The notes under the pieces are model-generated. The model searched no databases. It was not told the DNA's origin and saw only the letters and a list, made by a program, of their open reading frames with translations. Positions 51,678 through 63,292 of a stretch of 64,000 bases of DNA are shown piece by piece (the first letter of the stretch is position 1; each line of letters opens with the position of its first letter). The translations under genes and the position numbers were made by a program. The stretch lies in assembly GCA_046348365.1 (NCBI GenBank), contig JAXMEL010000004.1, positions 701,810 through 765,809 on the forward strand, read 5' to 3'. The DNA is from JAEUPI01 sp046348365. GTDB lineage: Bacteria; Pseudomonadota; Gammaproteobacteria; Burkholderiales; Burkholderiaceae_C.

Positions 51678-52594
51678 CCGAGCGCGTCGGGCGTGAATTG
51701 CGAGGTCGAGTAGCGCAGCGATCGCCACGCCAGCAGCGGCGCGTCCATCGCGTGAAGACGCGGACGACTTGCGAACGAGCCGAATCGCATGTGCGCGATT
51801 TTCTCGCCAATGCGCCAGCCGCCGTGCACCACGAATCGCAGCTCCCAGCCGGCGCGGCCGGGGATGTGCAGCGCCAGGCCCGCGCCGCGCGACATCGTTT
51901 CGCCGGCCCATCGCACCAGATCGGCCACCAGCGCACGCGCGGCAGCGTCGTGCGCGGGGTCGGCCAGCTGATCGGCCATCACGCCGTGGCGGACGCTGTC
52001 TTCCAGCGGGATGTAGATGCGCCCGCGCGGGATGTCGACGCTCAGGTCCTGCCAGAAGTTGATCAGCTGCAACGCGGTGCAGATCGCATCGGCGTCGCGC
52101 AGCGCGCCGGCGTCGTCGATGCCGTACAGGTGCAGCAGCAGCCGGCCGACCGGATTGGCCGATCGCCGGCAGTATTCGAGCAGGTCGGCGCGCGTGTCGT
52201 AGTTCGGGTTGCGCACGTCCTGCTCGAAGGCGTCGAGCAGATCCTGCAGCAGCCGAAGCGGCAGCCGGTGCCGCGCGATCGCACTGGCGAGCGGCACGAA
52301 CACCTGCGGCCACGGCAGCGCCGCCGGCGCCGTCGTCTGCGCCGCTGCCGCGCGCAGGGCCTCGCCGTAGCGCGCGAGGTCGGCAAGGCGCGCTTCGGGC
52401 GACGCGTCGCCCTCGTCGGCGATGTCGTCGGCAGTGCGGGCGAAGGCGTAGATGCTGCGGATCGCCTCGCGCAACCGCGGCGGACTCAGCAGCGACGCGA
52501 CCGGAAAGTTCTCGTAGTGACCGACGCCCACGGCGCGATTGTCCGTGCGCGGCGCGGCGCACCGTTTGACAGCCACGGGGGCCGTCAAATACAT
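51674..52594 (-). CDS. hpnC: Hydroxysqualene synthase HpnC
   Basis: 306 aa from the ATG at 52594. It converts presqualene diphosphate to hydroxysqualene. It has GVGHYENFPVASLL, the first Asp-rich motif FARTADDIADEGD and the second FWQDLSVDIPRGRIYIP. Other starts are open: ATG 52630, which would run through the palindrome at 52594-52615, and GTG 52531, nearer to where most HpnC proteins start. No squalene-hopene cyclase gene is in the window, so hopanoid synthesis here is inferred. Confidence 0.88.
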   Translation of the reverse strand: MYLTAPVAVKRCAAPRTDNRAVGVGHYENFPVASLLSPPRLREAIRSIYAFARTADDIADEGDASPEARLADLARYGEALRAAAAQTTAPAALPWPQVFVPLASAIARHRLPLRLLQDLLDAFEQDVRNPNYDTRADLLEYCRRSANPVGRLLLHLYGIDDAGALRDADAICTALQLINFWQDLSVDIPRGRIYIPLEDSVRHGVMADQLADPAHDAAARALVADLVRWAGETMSRGAGLALHIPGRAGWELRFVVHGGWRIGEKIAHMRFGSFASRPRLHAMDAPLLAWRSLRYSTSQFTPDALG

Positions 52595-52615
52595 TACTGA
52601 CCGGTCAGTCAGTAA
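52594..52615. promoter_or_regulatory. TetR-type operator palindrome
   Basis: TTACTGAC-N6-GTCAGTAA is a perfect 22-bp inverted repeat, and nested inside is the 14-bp perfect palindrome ACTGACCGGTCAGT (52596-52609). It lies in the divergent hpnC / efflux-adaptor gap, 33 bp before the adaptor ATG. Sites of this kind bind TetR/AcrR repressors of RND pumps. No tetR gene is adjacent. Confidence 0.75.
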
Positions 52616-52647
52616 CTGGACCCGCACCACCGCACCACGGCCCGCCC

Positions 52648-53766
52648 ATGAAGAACATCCTCCAGACTGCTGTGGTCACCGTCGCCGCGAGCGTCTGCCT
52701 CGCCGCCTGCACGCCGCCGGCGCCGCCGGCCGAGCCCGAGCGAGCCGTTCGCACGATCGTCGTGGCCGCGGGCGATGCAGGTGGCCAGCATGACTACGCT
52801 GCCGAGGTGCGGGCGCGCACCGAGTCGCGCCTGGGCTTCCGGGTCGCGGGCAAGCTGGCGAGCCGGCAGGCCGACCTCGGCGACTCGGTGAAGGCCGGCC
52901 AGGTGCTCGCTCGCCTCGATCCGGCCGACCTTCGCCTCGGCGTCGAGGCCGCGCAGGCGGCGCTGGGCGCCGCGCGGGCGAACTACGAGTTCAGCGCCGC
53001 CGAACTGAAGCGCTTTCGTGAGTTGAAGGAGCAGGGCTTCATCAGCGGCTGGGAACTCGAGCGCCGTGAAACCGCCACCGCGGCAGCCAAGGCGCAGTTC
53101 GAGCAGGCCACGGTGCAGGCCAGCGCCCAGGGCAATCAGGCGCGCTACGCCAATCTGGTTGCCGACGCATCGGGCGTGATCACCGGCGTCGACGCCGAGC
53201 CGGGCGCCGTGGTCGCCGCGGGCACGCCCGTCGTGCGGCTGGCGCACGACGGACCGCGCGACGTGGTGTTCAGCCTGCCCGAGGACCGCGTATCCGAAGT
53301 GCGCGCGCTGGTGGGCAAGCCCGGTGCGCTGAAGGTGCAGTTATGGTCCGACGCGAGCTGGTTGCCGGCGAGCCTGCGCGAAGTGGCTGCCGCGGCCGAT
53401 CCGGCAACGCGCACCTTCCTGGTCAAGGCCGATGTCGGCCGCGCGGCGGTGAAGCTGGGCCAGACGGCGACGGTGCGCATCGACCTGCCGCGCGTGGCCG
53501 GCGTGGTGCGGCTGCCGCTGAACGCGGTGGTCGAGCGGCAGGGCGGCGCGGCGGTGTGGTTGCTCGATGCGGCCACGATGACGGTGAAGCCGCAGCCGGT
53601 GCGCGTGGCCGGCGCCGAGGGCAACGAGGTGGTGATCGCCGAGGGGCTCAGCGCGGGGCAGCGCGTGGTCACGGCCGGCACGCATGTGCTCACGCCGGGG
53701 CAGAAGGTGCGGCAGTACGTGGAGCCCAAGGTGGCGTCGGCGGCCGCCTCCACCAGCGCGCGCTGA
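52648..53766 (+). CDS. RND efflux periplasmic adaptor lipoprotein
   Basis: 372-aa membrane-fusion protein. A lipobox LAAC (Cys21) anchors it in the inner membrane. The lipoyl halves (SRLGFRVAGKLASRQADLGD and DASGVITGVDAEPGAVVAAG) flank a short helical hairpin, then beta-barrel and membrane-proximal domains follow. It pairs with the permease that starts 13 bp later. It is probably repressed through the palindrome upstream. Confidence 0.92.
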   Translation: MKNILQTAVVTVAASVCLAACTPPAPPAEPERAVRTIVVAAGDAGGQHDYAAEVRARTESRLGFRVAGKLASRQADLGDSVKAGQVLARLDPADLRLGVEAAQAALGAARANYEFSAAELKRFRELKEQGFISGWELERRETATAAAKAQFEQATVQASAQGNQARYANLVADASGVITGVDAEPGAVVAAGTPVVRLAHDGPRDVVFSLPEDRVSEVRALVGKPGALKVQLWSDASWLPASLREVAAAADPATRTFLVKADVGRAAVKLGQTATVRIDLPRVAGVVRLPLNAVVERQGGAAVWLLDAATMTVKPQPVRVAGAEGNEVVIAEGLSAGQRVVTAGTHVLTPGQKVRQYVEPKVASAAASTSAR

Positions 53767-53779
53767 CGGGACGGCGCTG

Positions 53780-56700
53780 ATGTCGACGCTCGCTGGCGCC
53801 GCTTCGGCCATGGCCGACAGGCTGAACATCTCGCGCTGGGCCCTGGAGCATCCCGCGCTGACGCGCTACCTGATGGTGGTGCTGATGCTGCTGGGCTTCG
53901 CGGCCTACTTCCAGCTCGGGCAGGACGAGGACCCGCCCTTCACCTTCCGCGCCATGGTCGTGCAGGCCTACTGGCCCGGCGCCACGGCGCAGCAGGTGGC
54001 CGAGCAGGTGACCGACAAGATCGAGAAGACGCTGCAGGAGGTGCCGCATGCCGACATCATCCGCAGCTACACCAAGCCCGGCGAGTCGCTGACGATCCTG
54101 CAGCTCAACGACGGCTCGCCGCCGAAGGACGTGCCCAACGCCTGGTACCAGGCGCGCAAGCGCGTCGGCGACATGCGCGGCACGCTGCCGCAGGGCGTGA
54201 TCGGGCCGTTCTTCAACGACGACTTCGGCGACGTCTACGGCTCGATCTACGCGCTCGCGGCCGACGGCTTCTCCGACGAGGAGCTGCGCGTCTTCGCCGA
54301 AGACGTGCGCTCCGCGCTGCTGCGCGTGCCCGACGTGGCCAAGGTCGAGATCTTCGGCGCGCAGCCCGAGAAGCTCTTCGTCGATATCTCGCAGCGCCGC
54401 CTGGCGCAGATGGGGCTCGACGTCGGCCAGGTGCTGGCCCAGCTCGGCGCGCAGAACGCCGTCGAGGGCGCCGGCGTGCTGAATGCCGGCACGCAGAACC
54501 TGCAGGTGCGCGTCGGCGGTGCGTTCGATTCGGTGGAGGAGCTGCGGCGCTTCCCGATCCGTGCCACCAACCCCGCCACCGGGCAGGCCAGCAGCCTGCG
54601 CCTGGGCGACCTGGCCGACATCCGCCGCGGCACCGTGGACCCGCCGACGACCAAGGTGCGTCACCAGGGCCAGCCGGTGATCGCGCTGGGCGTGTCGATG
54701 GCCAAGGGCGGCGACATCGTTGCGCTGGGGCGCTCGCTGCGCGCCAGGACCGATGAGCTGCGGCGCGAGCTGCCGGTGGGCATCGAGCTGTCGCAGATCC
54801 AGGATCAGCCGCGTGCCGTATCGCGCTCGGTGGGCGAGTTCGTGAAGGTGCTGGTCGAGGCGATCGCCGTCGTGCTGGGCGTGAGCTTCCTCAGCCTCGG
54901 CCTGCACACCAAGCCGCTGCGCGTGGACATCTGGCCCGGCCTGGTGGTGGCGATCACGATCCCGCTCGTGCTCGCGATCACCTTCGTCACCATGTACTAC
55001 TGGGGCGTGGGCCTGCACAAGATCTCGCTCGGCTCGCTGATCATCGCGCTCGGCCTGCTGGTGGACGACGCGATCATCGCGGTCGAGATGATGGTGCGCA
55101 AGCTCGAGGAGGGCTACGACAAGCCGCGCGCCGCGACCTACGCCTACGAGGTCACGAGCATGCCGATGCTGACCGGCACGCTGATCACCGCGGCGGGGTT
55201 CCTGCCGATCGGGCTGGCCAAGTCGGTGACGGGCGAATACACGTTCGCGATCTTCGCCGTCACCTCGGCGGCGCTGCTGATCAGCTGGTTCGTCTCGGTC
55301 TACTTCGTGCCGTACCTGGGCACGCGGCTGCTGCACACGCGCAGCAAGGTCGGCGGCGGCGAGGCGCGCGAGCTGTTCGACACGCCGTTCTACAGCCGCT
55401 TTCGCAGCGCCGTGGACTGGTGCGTCGCGCATCGCTGGACCACGATCGGCGCGACCGCGCTGGTGTTCGCGCTCGGGCTGGCGGGCATGGGCCGCGTGCA
55501 GCAGCAGTTCTTCCCCGACTCGAGCCGGCCCGAGATCCTGGCCGACCTCTGGCTGCCCGAAGGCGCGACGATCCAGGAGACCGAAGCCATCGCGCGGCGC
55601 TTCGAGGCGCGCATGATGCGCGAGCCGGGCGTCGATGCGGTGAGCGTGTGGATCGGCGCCGGCGTGCCGCGCTTCTATCTCTCGCTGGACCAGATCTTCG
55701 CGCAGTCCAACGTCAGCCAGTCGATCCTGCTCACCAAGGGCATCACCGACCGCGAGGCGCTGCGTCAGCGCCTGCCGGCGCTGCTGGCCGAGGAGTTTCC
55801 GGAGGTGCGCGGCCGCGTGAAGCTGCTGCCCAACGGGCCGCCGGTGCCGTACCCGGTGATGTTCCGCGTCGTCGGCCCCGATGCCGTGGCGGTTCGCCAA
55901 TGGGCCGACAAGGCGAAGGCCATCGTGCAGGCCGACCCGGCCATGCGCGGCGTCAACGACAACTGGAACGAGTCGATCAAGTCGCTCAGGCTCGAGATCG
56001 ACCAGGACAAGGCACGCGCGCTCGGCGTGAGCAGCCAGTCGGTGGCCCAGGCCTCGCGCACGATCCTGTCGGGCACCACGATCGGTCAGTACCGCGAAGG
56101 CGACAAGCTGGTCGACATCGTGCTGCGCCAGCCGCTCGAGGAGCGCAACGCCATCACCGACATCGGCAACGGCTATCTGCCCACCGCCAGCGGCCGCTCG
56201 GTCCCGCTGACGCAGGTGGCGAAGATCGGCTTCGGCTTCGAGCCCGGCGTGCTGTGGCGCGAGGGCCGCAAGTTCGCGGTCACGGTGCAGGGCGACGTTG
56301 CCGACGGCATTCAGGGGCCCACGGTGACGCAGCGCATCTGGCCCCGGCTGCAGGAGCTGCAGGCGCAGATGCCGCCGGGCTTCGGCATCCAGATCGCCGG
56401 CACCGTCGAGGAGAGCAGCAAGGGGCAGGGCTCGATCGCGGTGGGCGTTCCCGCGATGCTGTTCATCATGATCACGCTGCTGATGCTGCAGCTGCAGAGC
56501 TTCTCGCGCGCGATGCTGGTGTTCCTCACCGGACCGCTGGGCCTGGCCGGCGTGACGGCGGCGCTGCTCGCACTGGACCGGCCGTTCGGCTTCGTGGCGC
56601 TGCTCGGCGTGATCGCGCTGACCGGGATGATCATGCGCAACGCGGTGATCCTGATCGACCAGGTCGAGCAGGATCGCGCGCGCGGCGTGCCGGCATGGAC

Positions 56701-56923
56701 GGCGGTCGTCGAGGCGGCGGTGCGGCGCTTCCGGCCGATCGTGCTGACGGCCGCGGCGGCGGTGCTGGCGATGATTCCGCTGGCCCGCAGCGGGTTCTGG
56801 GGTCCGATGGCGGTGGCCATCATGGGTGGCCTCGTCGTCGCCACTGCGCTGACGCTGCTGTCGCTGCCGGCGATGTATGCGGCCTGGTTCCGGGTGAAGA
56901 GGCCACAGGTCGGCGCCGGCTAG
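53780..56923 (+). CDS. RND multidrug efflux permease
   Basis: 1047-aa inner-membrane proton antiporter with about 12 helices and two large periplasmic loops. N-terminal LGQDEDPPFTFRAMVVQAYW and the proton-relay Asp pair in LGLLVDDAIIAVEMMV (near residue 430) are present. It belongs to the branch with GEDPPF-type N-termini (MexK/TriC-like) rather than AcrB. An internal ATG at 53810 is an alternative start. No outer-membrane channel gene follows, so TolC or another OprM-like protein must be supplied elsewhere. Confidence 0.93.
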   Translation: MSTLAGAASAMADRLNISRWALEHPALTRYLMVVLMLLGFAAYFQLGQDEDPPFTFRAMVVQAYWPGATAQQVAEQVTDKIEKTLQEVPHADIIRSYTKPGESLTILQLNDGSPPKDVPNAWYQARKRVGDMRGTLPQGVIGPFFNDDFGDVYGSIYALAADGFSDEELRVFAEDVRSALLRVPDVAKVEIFGAQPEKLFVDISQRRLAQMGLDVGQVLAQLGAQNAVEGAGVLNAGTQNLQVRVGGAFDSVEELRRFPIRATNPATGQASSLRLGDLADIRRGTVDPPTTKVRHQGQPVIALGVSMAKGGDIVALGRSLRARTDELRRELPVGIELSQIQDQPRAVSRSVGEFVKVLVEAIAVVLGVSFLSLGLHTKPLRVDIWPGLVVAITIPLVLAITFVTMYYWGVGLHKISLGSLIIALGLLVDDAIIAVEMMVRKLEEGYDKPRAATYAYEVTSMPMLTGTLITAAGFLPIGLAKSVTGEYTFAIFAVTSAALLISWFVSVYFVPYLGTRLLHTRSKVGGGEARELFDTPFYSRFRSAVDWCVAHRWTTIGATALVFALGLAGMGRVQQQFFPDSSRPEILADLWLPEGATIQETEAIARRFEARMMREPGVDAVSVWIGAGVPRFYLSLDQIFAQSNVSQSILLTKGITDREALRQRLPALLAEEFPEVRGRVKLLPNGPPVPYPVMFRVVGPDAVAVRQWADKAKAIVQADPAMRGVNDNWNESIKSLRLEIDQDKARALGVSSQSVAQASRTILSGTTIGQYREGDKLVDIVLRQPLEERNAITDIGNGYLPTASGRSVPLTQVAKIGFGFEPGVLWREGRKFAVTVQGDVADGIQGPTVTQRIWPRLQELQAQMPPGFGIQIAGTVEESSKGQGSIAVGVPAMLFIMITLLMLQLQSFSRAMLVFLTGPLGLAGVTAALLALDRPFGFVALLGVIALTGMIMRNAVILIDQVEQDRARGVPAWTAVVEAAVRRFRPIVLTAAAAVLAMIPLARSGFWGPMAVAIMGGLVVATALTLLSLPAMYAAWFRVKRPQVGAG

Positions 56924-57007
56924 AATCACCGGCTCCGTGATGACAGGCTCGCCTGGCCAGCGCACGGCGCGCTGCGGCAGCGCATGCGGCCGGCCGTGGT
57001 GACCCGG

Positions 57008-57094
57008 GCGCGGGTGGCGAAATTGGTAGACGCACCAGGTTTAGGTCCTGACGCCTTCACCGGCGTGCCGGTTCGAGTCCGGCCCCGCGCACCA
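57008..57094 (+). tRNA. tRNA-Leu (UAG)
   Basis: 87 nt with acceptor GCGCGGG/CCCGCGC, D arm, anticodon loop TTTAGGT (anticodon TAG), a class II variable arm, a T arm with GTTCGAGT and an encoded CCA. The outermost anticodon-stem pair appears as C-A. TAGAAT at 56921-56926, overlapping the efflux stop codon, could serve as its -10. Confidence 0.95.
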
Positions 57095-57118
57095 GCATTC
57101 TTGAACCGAGACTCCAAC

Positions 57119-58426
57119 ATGGCTGTCCAGATCGAAACCCTAGAAAAACTCGAGCGCCGGATGACGCTCACCGTGCCGGCCACCGACATCAGCACCGAGG
57201 TCGAGACCCGGCTGAAGAAGCTGTCGCGCACGGTGCGTGCCGACGGCTTTAGGCCCGGCAAGGTGCCGATGTCGGTCGTCGCCCAGCGCTACGGCTACTC
57301 GGTGCAGTACGAGGTGATGAACGACAAGATCGGCGCTGCCTTCATGCATGCGGCCGACGAGGCCAAGCTGCGCGTGGCCGGCACGCCGCGCATCACGCCG
57401 AAGGACGGCGCGCCCGAAGGCACGATGGCCTTCGACGCGACGTTCGAGGTCTATCCCGAGGTGAAGCTCGGCGACCTCGCCGCGATGGAGGTCGAGCGCG
57501 TGAGCTGCGAGGTGAGCGATGCGGCGATCGACCGCACCATCGACATCCTGCGCAAGCAGCGCCGCACGTTCACGCAGCGCCCGGCCGCCGAGGGCGCCGC
57601 CGAGGGCGACCGCGCGACGATCGACTTCGACGGCAAGATCGACGGCGAATCCTTCGCCGGCGGCAAGGCCGAGGCCTTCGCGTTCATCATCGGCGAAGGC
57701 CAGATGCTCGAGCAGTTCGACAAGGCCGTGCGCGGCATGAAGGTCGGAGAGTCCAAGACCTTCGCGCTGCAGTTTCCGGCCGACTACCACGGCAAGGAAG
57801 TGGCGGGCAAGGAAGCCGACTTCCTGGTGACGATGAAGAAGATCGAATCGCAGCACCTGCCGACCGTCGACGAGCACTTCATCAAGTCGCTCGGCATCGC
57901 CGCCGGCACGCAGGAGGCGTTGCGCGCCGACGTGAAGAAGAACCTCGAGCGCGAAGTGAAGTTCCGCGTCCTGAGCCGCAACAAGGCGGCGGCGATGGAT
58001 GCGCTGGTCAAGGCGGCCGAACTCGACGTGCCCAAGGCGCTGGTCGAATCCGAGGTCGAGCGCATGACCGAGGGCGCGCGCGAAGACCTGAAGAAGCGCG
58101 GCATCAAGGACGCCGACAAGGCGCCGATCCCCGCCGAGATCTTCCAGCCGCAGGCCGAGCGCCGCGTGCGACTCGGCCTGGTGGTGGCCGAGCTGGTGCG
58201 GCAGCACGGCCTGCAGGCCAAGCCGGAGCAGCTGCAGTCGCACATCGAGGAGCTGTCGCAGAGCTACGAGAAGCCGGCCGAGGTGATGCGCTGGTACCTG
58301 TCGGACCGCAACCGCATGTCGGAGGTCGAGGCCATCGTCATCGAATCGAATGTCACGCAGTTCGTGCTCGACAAGGCCAAGATCGTCGACAAGGCGCTGG
58401 CCTTCGACGAGCTGATGGACACCTGA
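57119..58426 (+). CDS. tig: Trigger factor
   Basis: Ribosome-bound chaperone and peptidyl-prolyl isomerase (435 aa). It starts MAVQIETLEKLERRMTLTVP. The ribosome-docking signature is GFRPGKVPMSVV. A central FKBP-like domain (about 160-245: GDRATIDFDGKIDGESFAGG) and a helical C-domain follow. It lies 25 bp after tRNA-Leu and heads the conserved tig-clpP-clpX-lon group. Confidence 0.96.
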   Translation: MAVQIETLEKLERRMTLTVPATDISTEVETRLKKLSRTVRADGFRPGKVPMSVVAQRYGYSVQYEVMNDKIGAAFMHAADEAKLRVAGTPRITPKDGAPEGTMAFDATFEVYPEVKLGDLAAMEVERVSCEVSDAAIDRTIDILRKQRRTFTQRPAAEGAAEGDRATIDFDGKIDGESFAGGKAEAFAFIIGEGQMLEQFDKAVRGMKVGESKTFALQFPADYHGKEVAGKEADFLVTMKKIESQHLPTVDEHFIKSLGIAAGTQEALRADVKKNLEREVKFRVLSRNKAAAMDALVKAAELDVPKALVESEVERMTEGAREDLKKRGIKDADKAPIPAEIFQPQAERRVRLGLVVAELVRQHGLQAKPEQLQSHIEELSQSYEKPAEVMRWYLSDRNRMSEVEAIVIESNVTQFVLDKAKIVDKALAFDELMDT

Positions 58427-58450
58427 GCCTCGGCCGTCTGGCTTGTTGCA

Positions 58451-58493
58451 GCGAGGCGCGCGGCGGGACTTGCCGGGCGCCTCGCGTGCTTTT
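58451..58493 (+). terminator. Terminator after tig
   Basis: GCGAGGCGC (58451-58459) pairs with GCGCCTCGC (58477-58485) in a 9-bp stem with a 17-nt loop, followed by GTGCTTTT. It would partly separate tig from clpP. Confidence 0.6.
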
Positions 58494-58574
58494 CGGCCGC
58501 CGGTGGTTTTCGGCGGCACGACATAATCGTCAGCGGCGAGCACCTTCGGCTCGCACGGCGACAGAGGAAACGGC

Positions 58575-59183
58575 ATGAGCGCGTTGGAGACGACGGGTCT
58601 GGGCCTGGTGCCCATGGTGATCGAGCAATCGGGGCGCGGCGAGCGCGCCTACGACATCTACAGCCGCCTGCTGCGCGAGCGCATCGTGTTCCTGGTCGGG
58701 CCGGTGAACGATGCGGTGGCCAACGTGGTCGTGGCGCAGCTGCTGTTCCTCGAAAGCGAGAACCCCGACAAGGACATCTTCCTCTACATCAACTCGCCCG
58801 GCGGCAGCGTGAGCGCGGGGCTGTCGATCTACGACACCATGCAGTTCATCAAGCCCGACGTGTCGACCATGTGCCTGGGCATGGCGGCCAGCATGGGCTC
58901 GTTCCTGCTGATGGCCGGCGCCAAGGGCAAGCGCCTGGCGCTGCCCAATTCGCGCATCATGATCCACCAGCCCTCGGGCGGCGCGCAGGGCCAGGCGAGC
59001 GACATCGAGATCCAGGCGCGCGAGATCATCAAGACGCGCGGCCAGCTCAACCGCATCTACGCCGAGCGCACCGGCCAGTCGCTGGAGAAGATCGAGGCCG
59101 ACATGGAGCGTGATTTCTTCATGTCGCCCGACGAGGCCAAGGCCTACGGCCTGATCGACCAGGTGATCGACAAGCGTGCGTAA
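58575..59183 (+). CDS. clpP: ATP-dependent Clp protease proteolytic subunit
   Basis: 202-aa serine protease forming the 14-mer. Catalytic Ser106 lies in GMAASMGSFLLMAG and His131 in MIHQPSGGAQG; the Asp is in the C-terminal third. A short N-terminal propeptide region (VPMVIEQSGRGERAYDIYSR) is typical. GAGGAAA precedes the ATG. It partners the ClpX encoded 130 bp downstream. Confidence 0.97.
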   Translation: MSALETTGLGLVPMVIEQSGRGERAYDIYSRLLRERIVFLVGPVNDAVANVVVAQLLFLESENPDKDIFLYINSPGGSVSAGLSIYDTMQFIKPDVSTMCLGMAASMGSFLLMAGAKGKRLALPNSRIMIHQPSGGAQGQASDIEIQAREIIKTRGQLNRIYAERTGQSLEKIEADMERDFFMSPDEAKAYGLIDQVIDKRA

Positions 59184-59313
59184 TCCACGCAGCCCGGAGC
59201 CCGTGCTCCGGCGGCGTGTTGCGCCGTGGCGGGCAGCGGACAAGCCTGCGCAGCGTCTGGACTATGATTGATCGGACCGGATACAGACGGGTGATTCCCG
59301 CGTAGACACCGAT

Positions 59314-60576
59314 ATGGCCGACAAGAAGGGCGCCACCGGCGAGAAGGTCCTGTACTGCAGCTTCTGCGGCAAGAGCCAGCATGAGGTGAAGAAGCTCATT
59401 GCCGGCCCGTCGGTGTTCATCTGCGACGAGTGCATCGAGCTGTGCAACGACATCATCCGTGACGAGGCACCGGCCGATGCCGGCACCAAGCCCGCCAAGT
59501 CGGAGCTGCCCACGCCGGCCGAGATCAAGGGCAATCTCGACCAGTACGTGATCGGCCAGGAGGTCGCCAAGCGCACGCTGTCGGTGGCGGTCTACAACCA
59601 CTACAAGCGCCTCAAGCACCTCGGCGGCAAGGACGATGTCGAGCTGACCAAGAGCAACATCTTGCTGATCGGCCCCACCGGCTCGGGCAAGACGCTGCTG
59701 GCGCAGACGCTGGCGCGGCTGCTCAACGTGCCGTTCGTGATCGCCGACGCCACCACGCTCACCGAAGCCGGCTACGTGGGCGAGGACGTCGAGAACATCA
59801 TCCAGAAGCTGCTGCAGAACTGCAACTACGACGTCGAGCGCGCGCAGCGCGGCATCGTCTACATCGACGAGATCGACAAGATCTCGCGCAAGAGCGACAA
59901 CCCCTCGATCACGCGCGACGTGTCGGGCGAGGGCGTGCAGCAGGCGCTGCTCAAGCTGGTCGAAGGCACGATGGCCTCGGTGCCGCCGCAGGGCGGGCGC
60001 AAGCACCCGAACCAGGACTTCCTGCAGATCGACACCACCAACATCCTCTTCATCTGCGGCGGTGCGTTCGACGGGCTGGAGAAGGTGATCCAGAACCGCA
60101 CCGAGCGCTCGGGCATCGGCTTCGGGGCCACCGTGCACAGCAAGAGCGAGAAGCGTGCGGCCGACCTGTTCCGCGAGGCCGAGCCCGAAGATCTCATCAA
60201 GTTCGGGCTCATCCCCGAGCTGGTCGGGCGCCTGCCGGTGGTGGCCACGCTCGGCGAGCTGACCGAAGACGCGATGGTGCAGATCCTCACCGAGCCGAAG
60301 AACGCGCTGGTCAAGCAGTACCAGAAGCTGTTCGCGATGGACGGCGTGGAACTCGAGGTGCGCCCGTCGGCTCTGATGGCCATTGCCCGCAAGGCCCTGG
60401 CGCGCAAGACCGGGGCGCGCGGCCTGCGCTCGATCATGGAGCACGTGCTGATCGACACCATGTTCGACCTGCCCACGCTCGACGGCGTGGCCAAGGTGGT
60501 GGTCGACGAACACATCGTCCAGGACGGGGGCAAGCCCCTGCTGGTCTATCGGGAACAAGCCAAGGCCAGCGCCTGA
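59314..60576 (+). CDS. clpX: ATP-dependent Clp protease ATP-binding subunit
   Basis: 420-aa AAA+ unfoldase. The N-terminal zinc finger has Cys15, Cys18 (CSFCGK) and a second pair in CDECIELC. Walker A is GPTGSGKTLL and Walker B VYIDEIDK, with the ClpP-contact loop around IGFGA and sensor regions downstream. The length is normal. It feeds unfolded substrates to ClpP. Confidence 0.97.
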   Translation: MADKKGATGEKVLYCSFCGKSQHEVKKLIAGPSVFICDECIELCNDIIRDEAPADAGTKPAKSELPTPAEIKGNLDQYVIGQEVAKRTLSVAVYNHYKRLKHLGGKDDVELTKSNILLIGPTGSGKTLLAQTLARLLNVPFVIADATTLTEAGYVGEDVENIIQKLLQNCNYDVERAQRGIVYIDEIDKISRKSDNPSITRDVSGEGVQQALLKLVEGTMASVPPQGGRKHPNQDFLQIDTTNILFICGGAFDGLEKVIQNRTERSGIGFGATVHSKSEKRAADLFREAEPEDLIKFGLIPELVGRLPVVATLGELTEDAMVQILTEPKNALVKQYQKLFAMDGVELEVRPSALMAIARKALARKTGARGLRSIMEHVLIDTMFDLPTLDGVAKVVVDEHIVQDGGKPLLVYREQAKASA

Positions 60577-60602
60577 GAACCACCTTCCCGCGACCGCCGC
60601 TC

Positions 60603-60630
60603 CTTGAGTTTGACCTCTCAGGCCCCATGT
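60603..60630 (+). promoter_or_regulatory. lon: Sigma-32 (heat-shock) type promoter of lon
   Basis: CTTGAGT (60603-60609), a 13-bp spacer and CCCCATGT (60623-60630) match the sigma-32 pattern CTTGAAA / CCCCATnT closely. It lies 24-50 bp before the lon ATG. Confidence 0.75.
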
Positions 60631-60639
60631 CGGCCTGAG
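60617..60639. repeat. Inverted repeat overlapping the lon promoter
   Basis: CTCAGGCC (60617-60624) and GGCCTGAG (60632-60639), 8-bp perfect arms around 7 nt, span the heat-shock -10 element. It could be an operator or a 5'-UTR hairpin. Confidence 0.55.
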
Positions 60640-60653
60640 AAAGTGAGGTTCAG

Positions 60654-63077
<2,424 letters not shown>

Positions 63078-63089
63078 GCCGCGCGTGGC

Positions 63090-63095
63090 TATAAT
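63090..63095 (+). promoter_or_regulatory. -10 hexamer of tRNA-Gly
   Basis: A perfect TATAAT just after lon, 43 bp before tRNA-Gly; the tRNA cluster Gly-Cys-Leu is probably transcribed from it. No clear -35. Confidence 0.5.
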
Positions 63096-63137
63096 GCGCG
63101 CCTGCTTCGGCGGCTCGGGCCGCCGCGGCGGCCGACG

Positions 63138-63213
63138 CGGGAATAGCTCAGTTGGTAGAGCGCAACCTTGCCAAGGTTGAGGTCGGGAGTTCGAGACTCC
63201 TTTCCCGCTCCAG
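63138..63213 (+). tRNA. tRNA-Gly (GCC)
   Basis: 76 nt with acceptor GCGGGAA/TTCCCGC, anticodon arm CAACC-TTGCCAA-GGTTG (anticodon GCC), a T arm with GTTCGAGA and an encoded CCA. Confidence 0.97.
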
Positions 63214-63292
63214 ATCCTAGCGAAGGGGAAGCGTCTGCTTCCCCTTCGGCGTTTCAGGGTCGGCTGGTCGCTGTGGGAGAATTCGATCCGGC

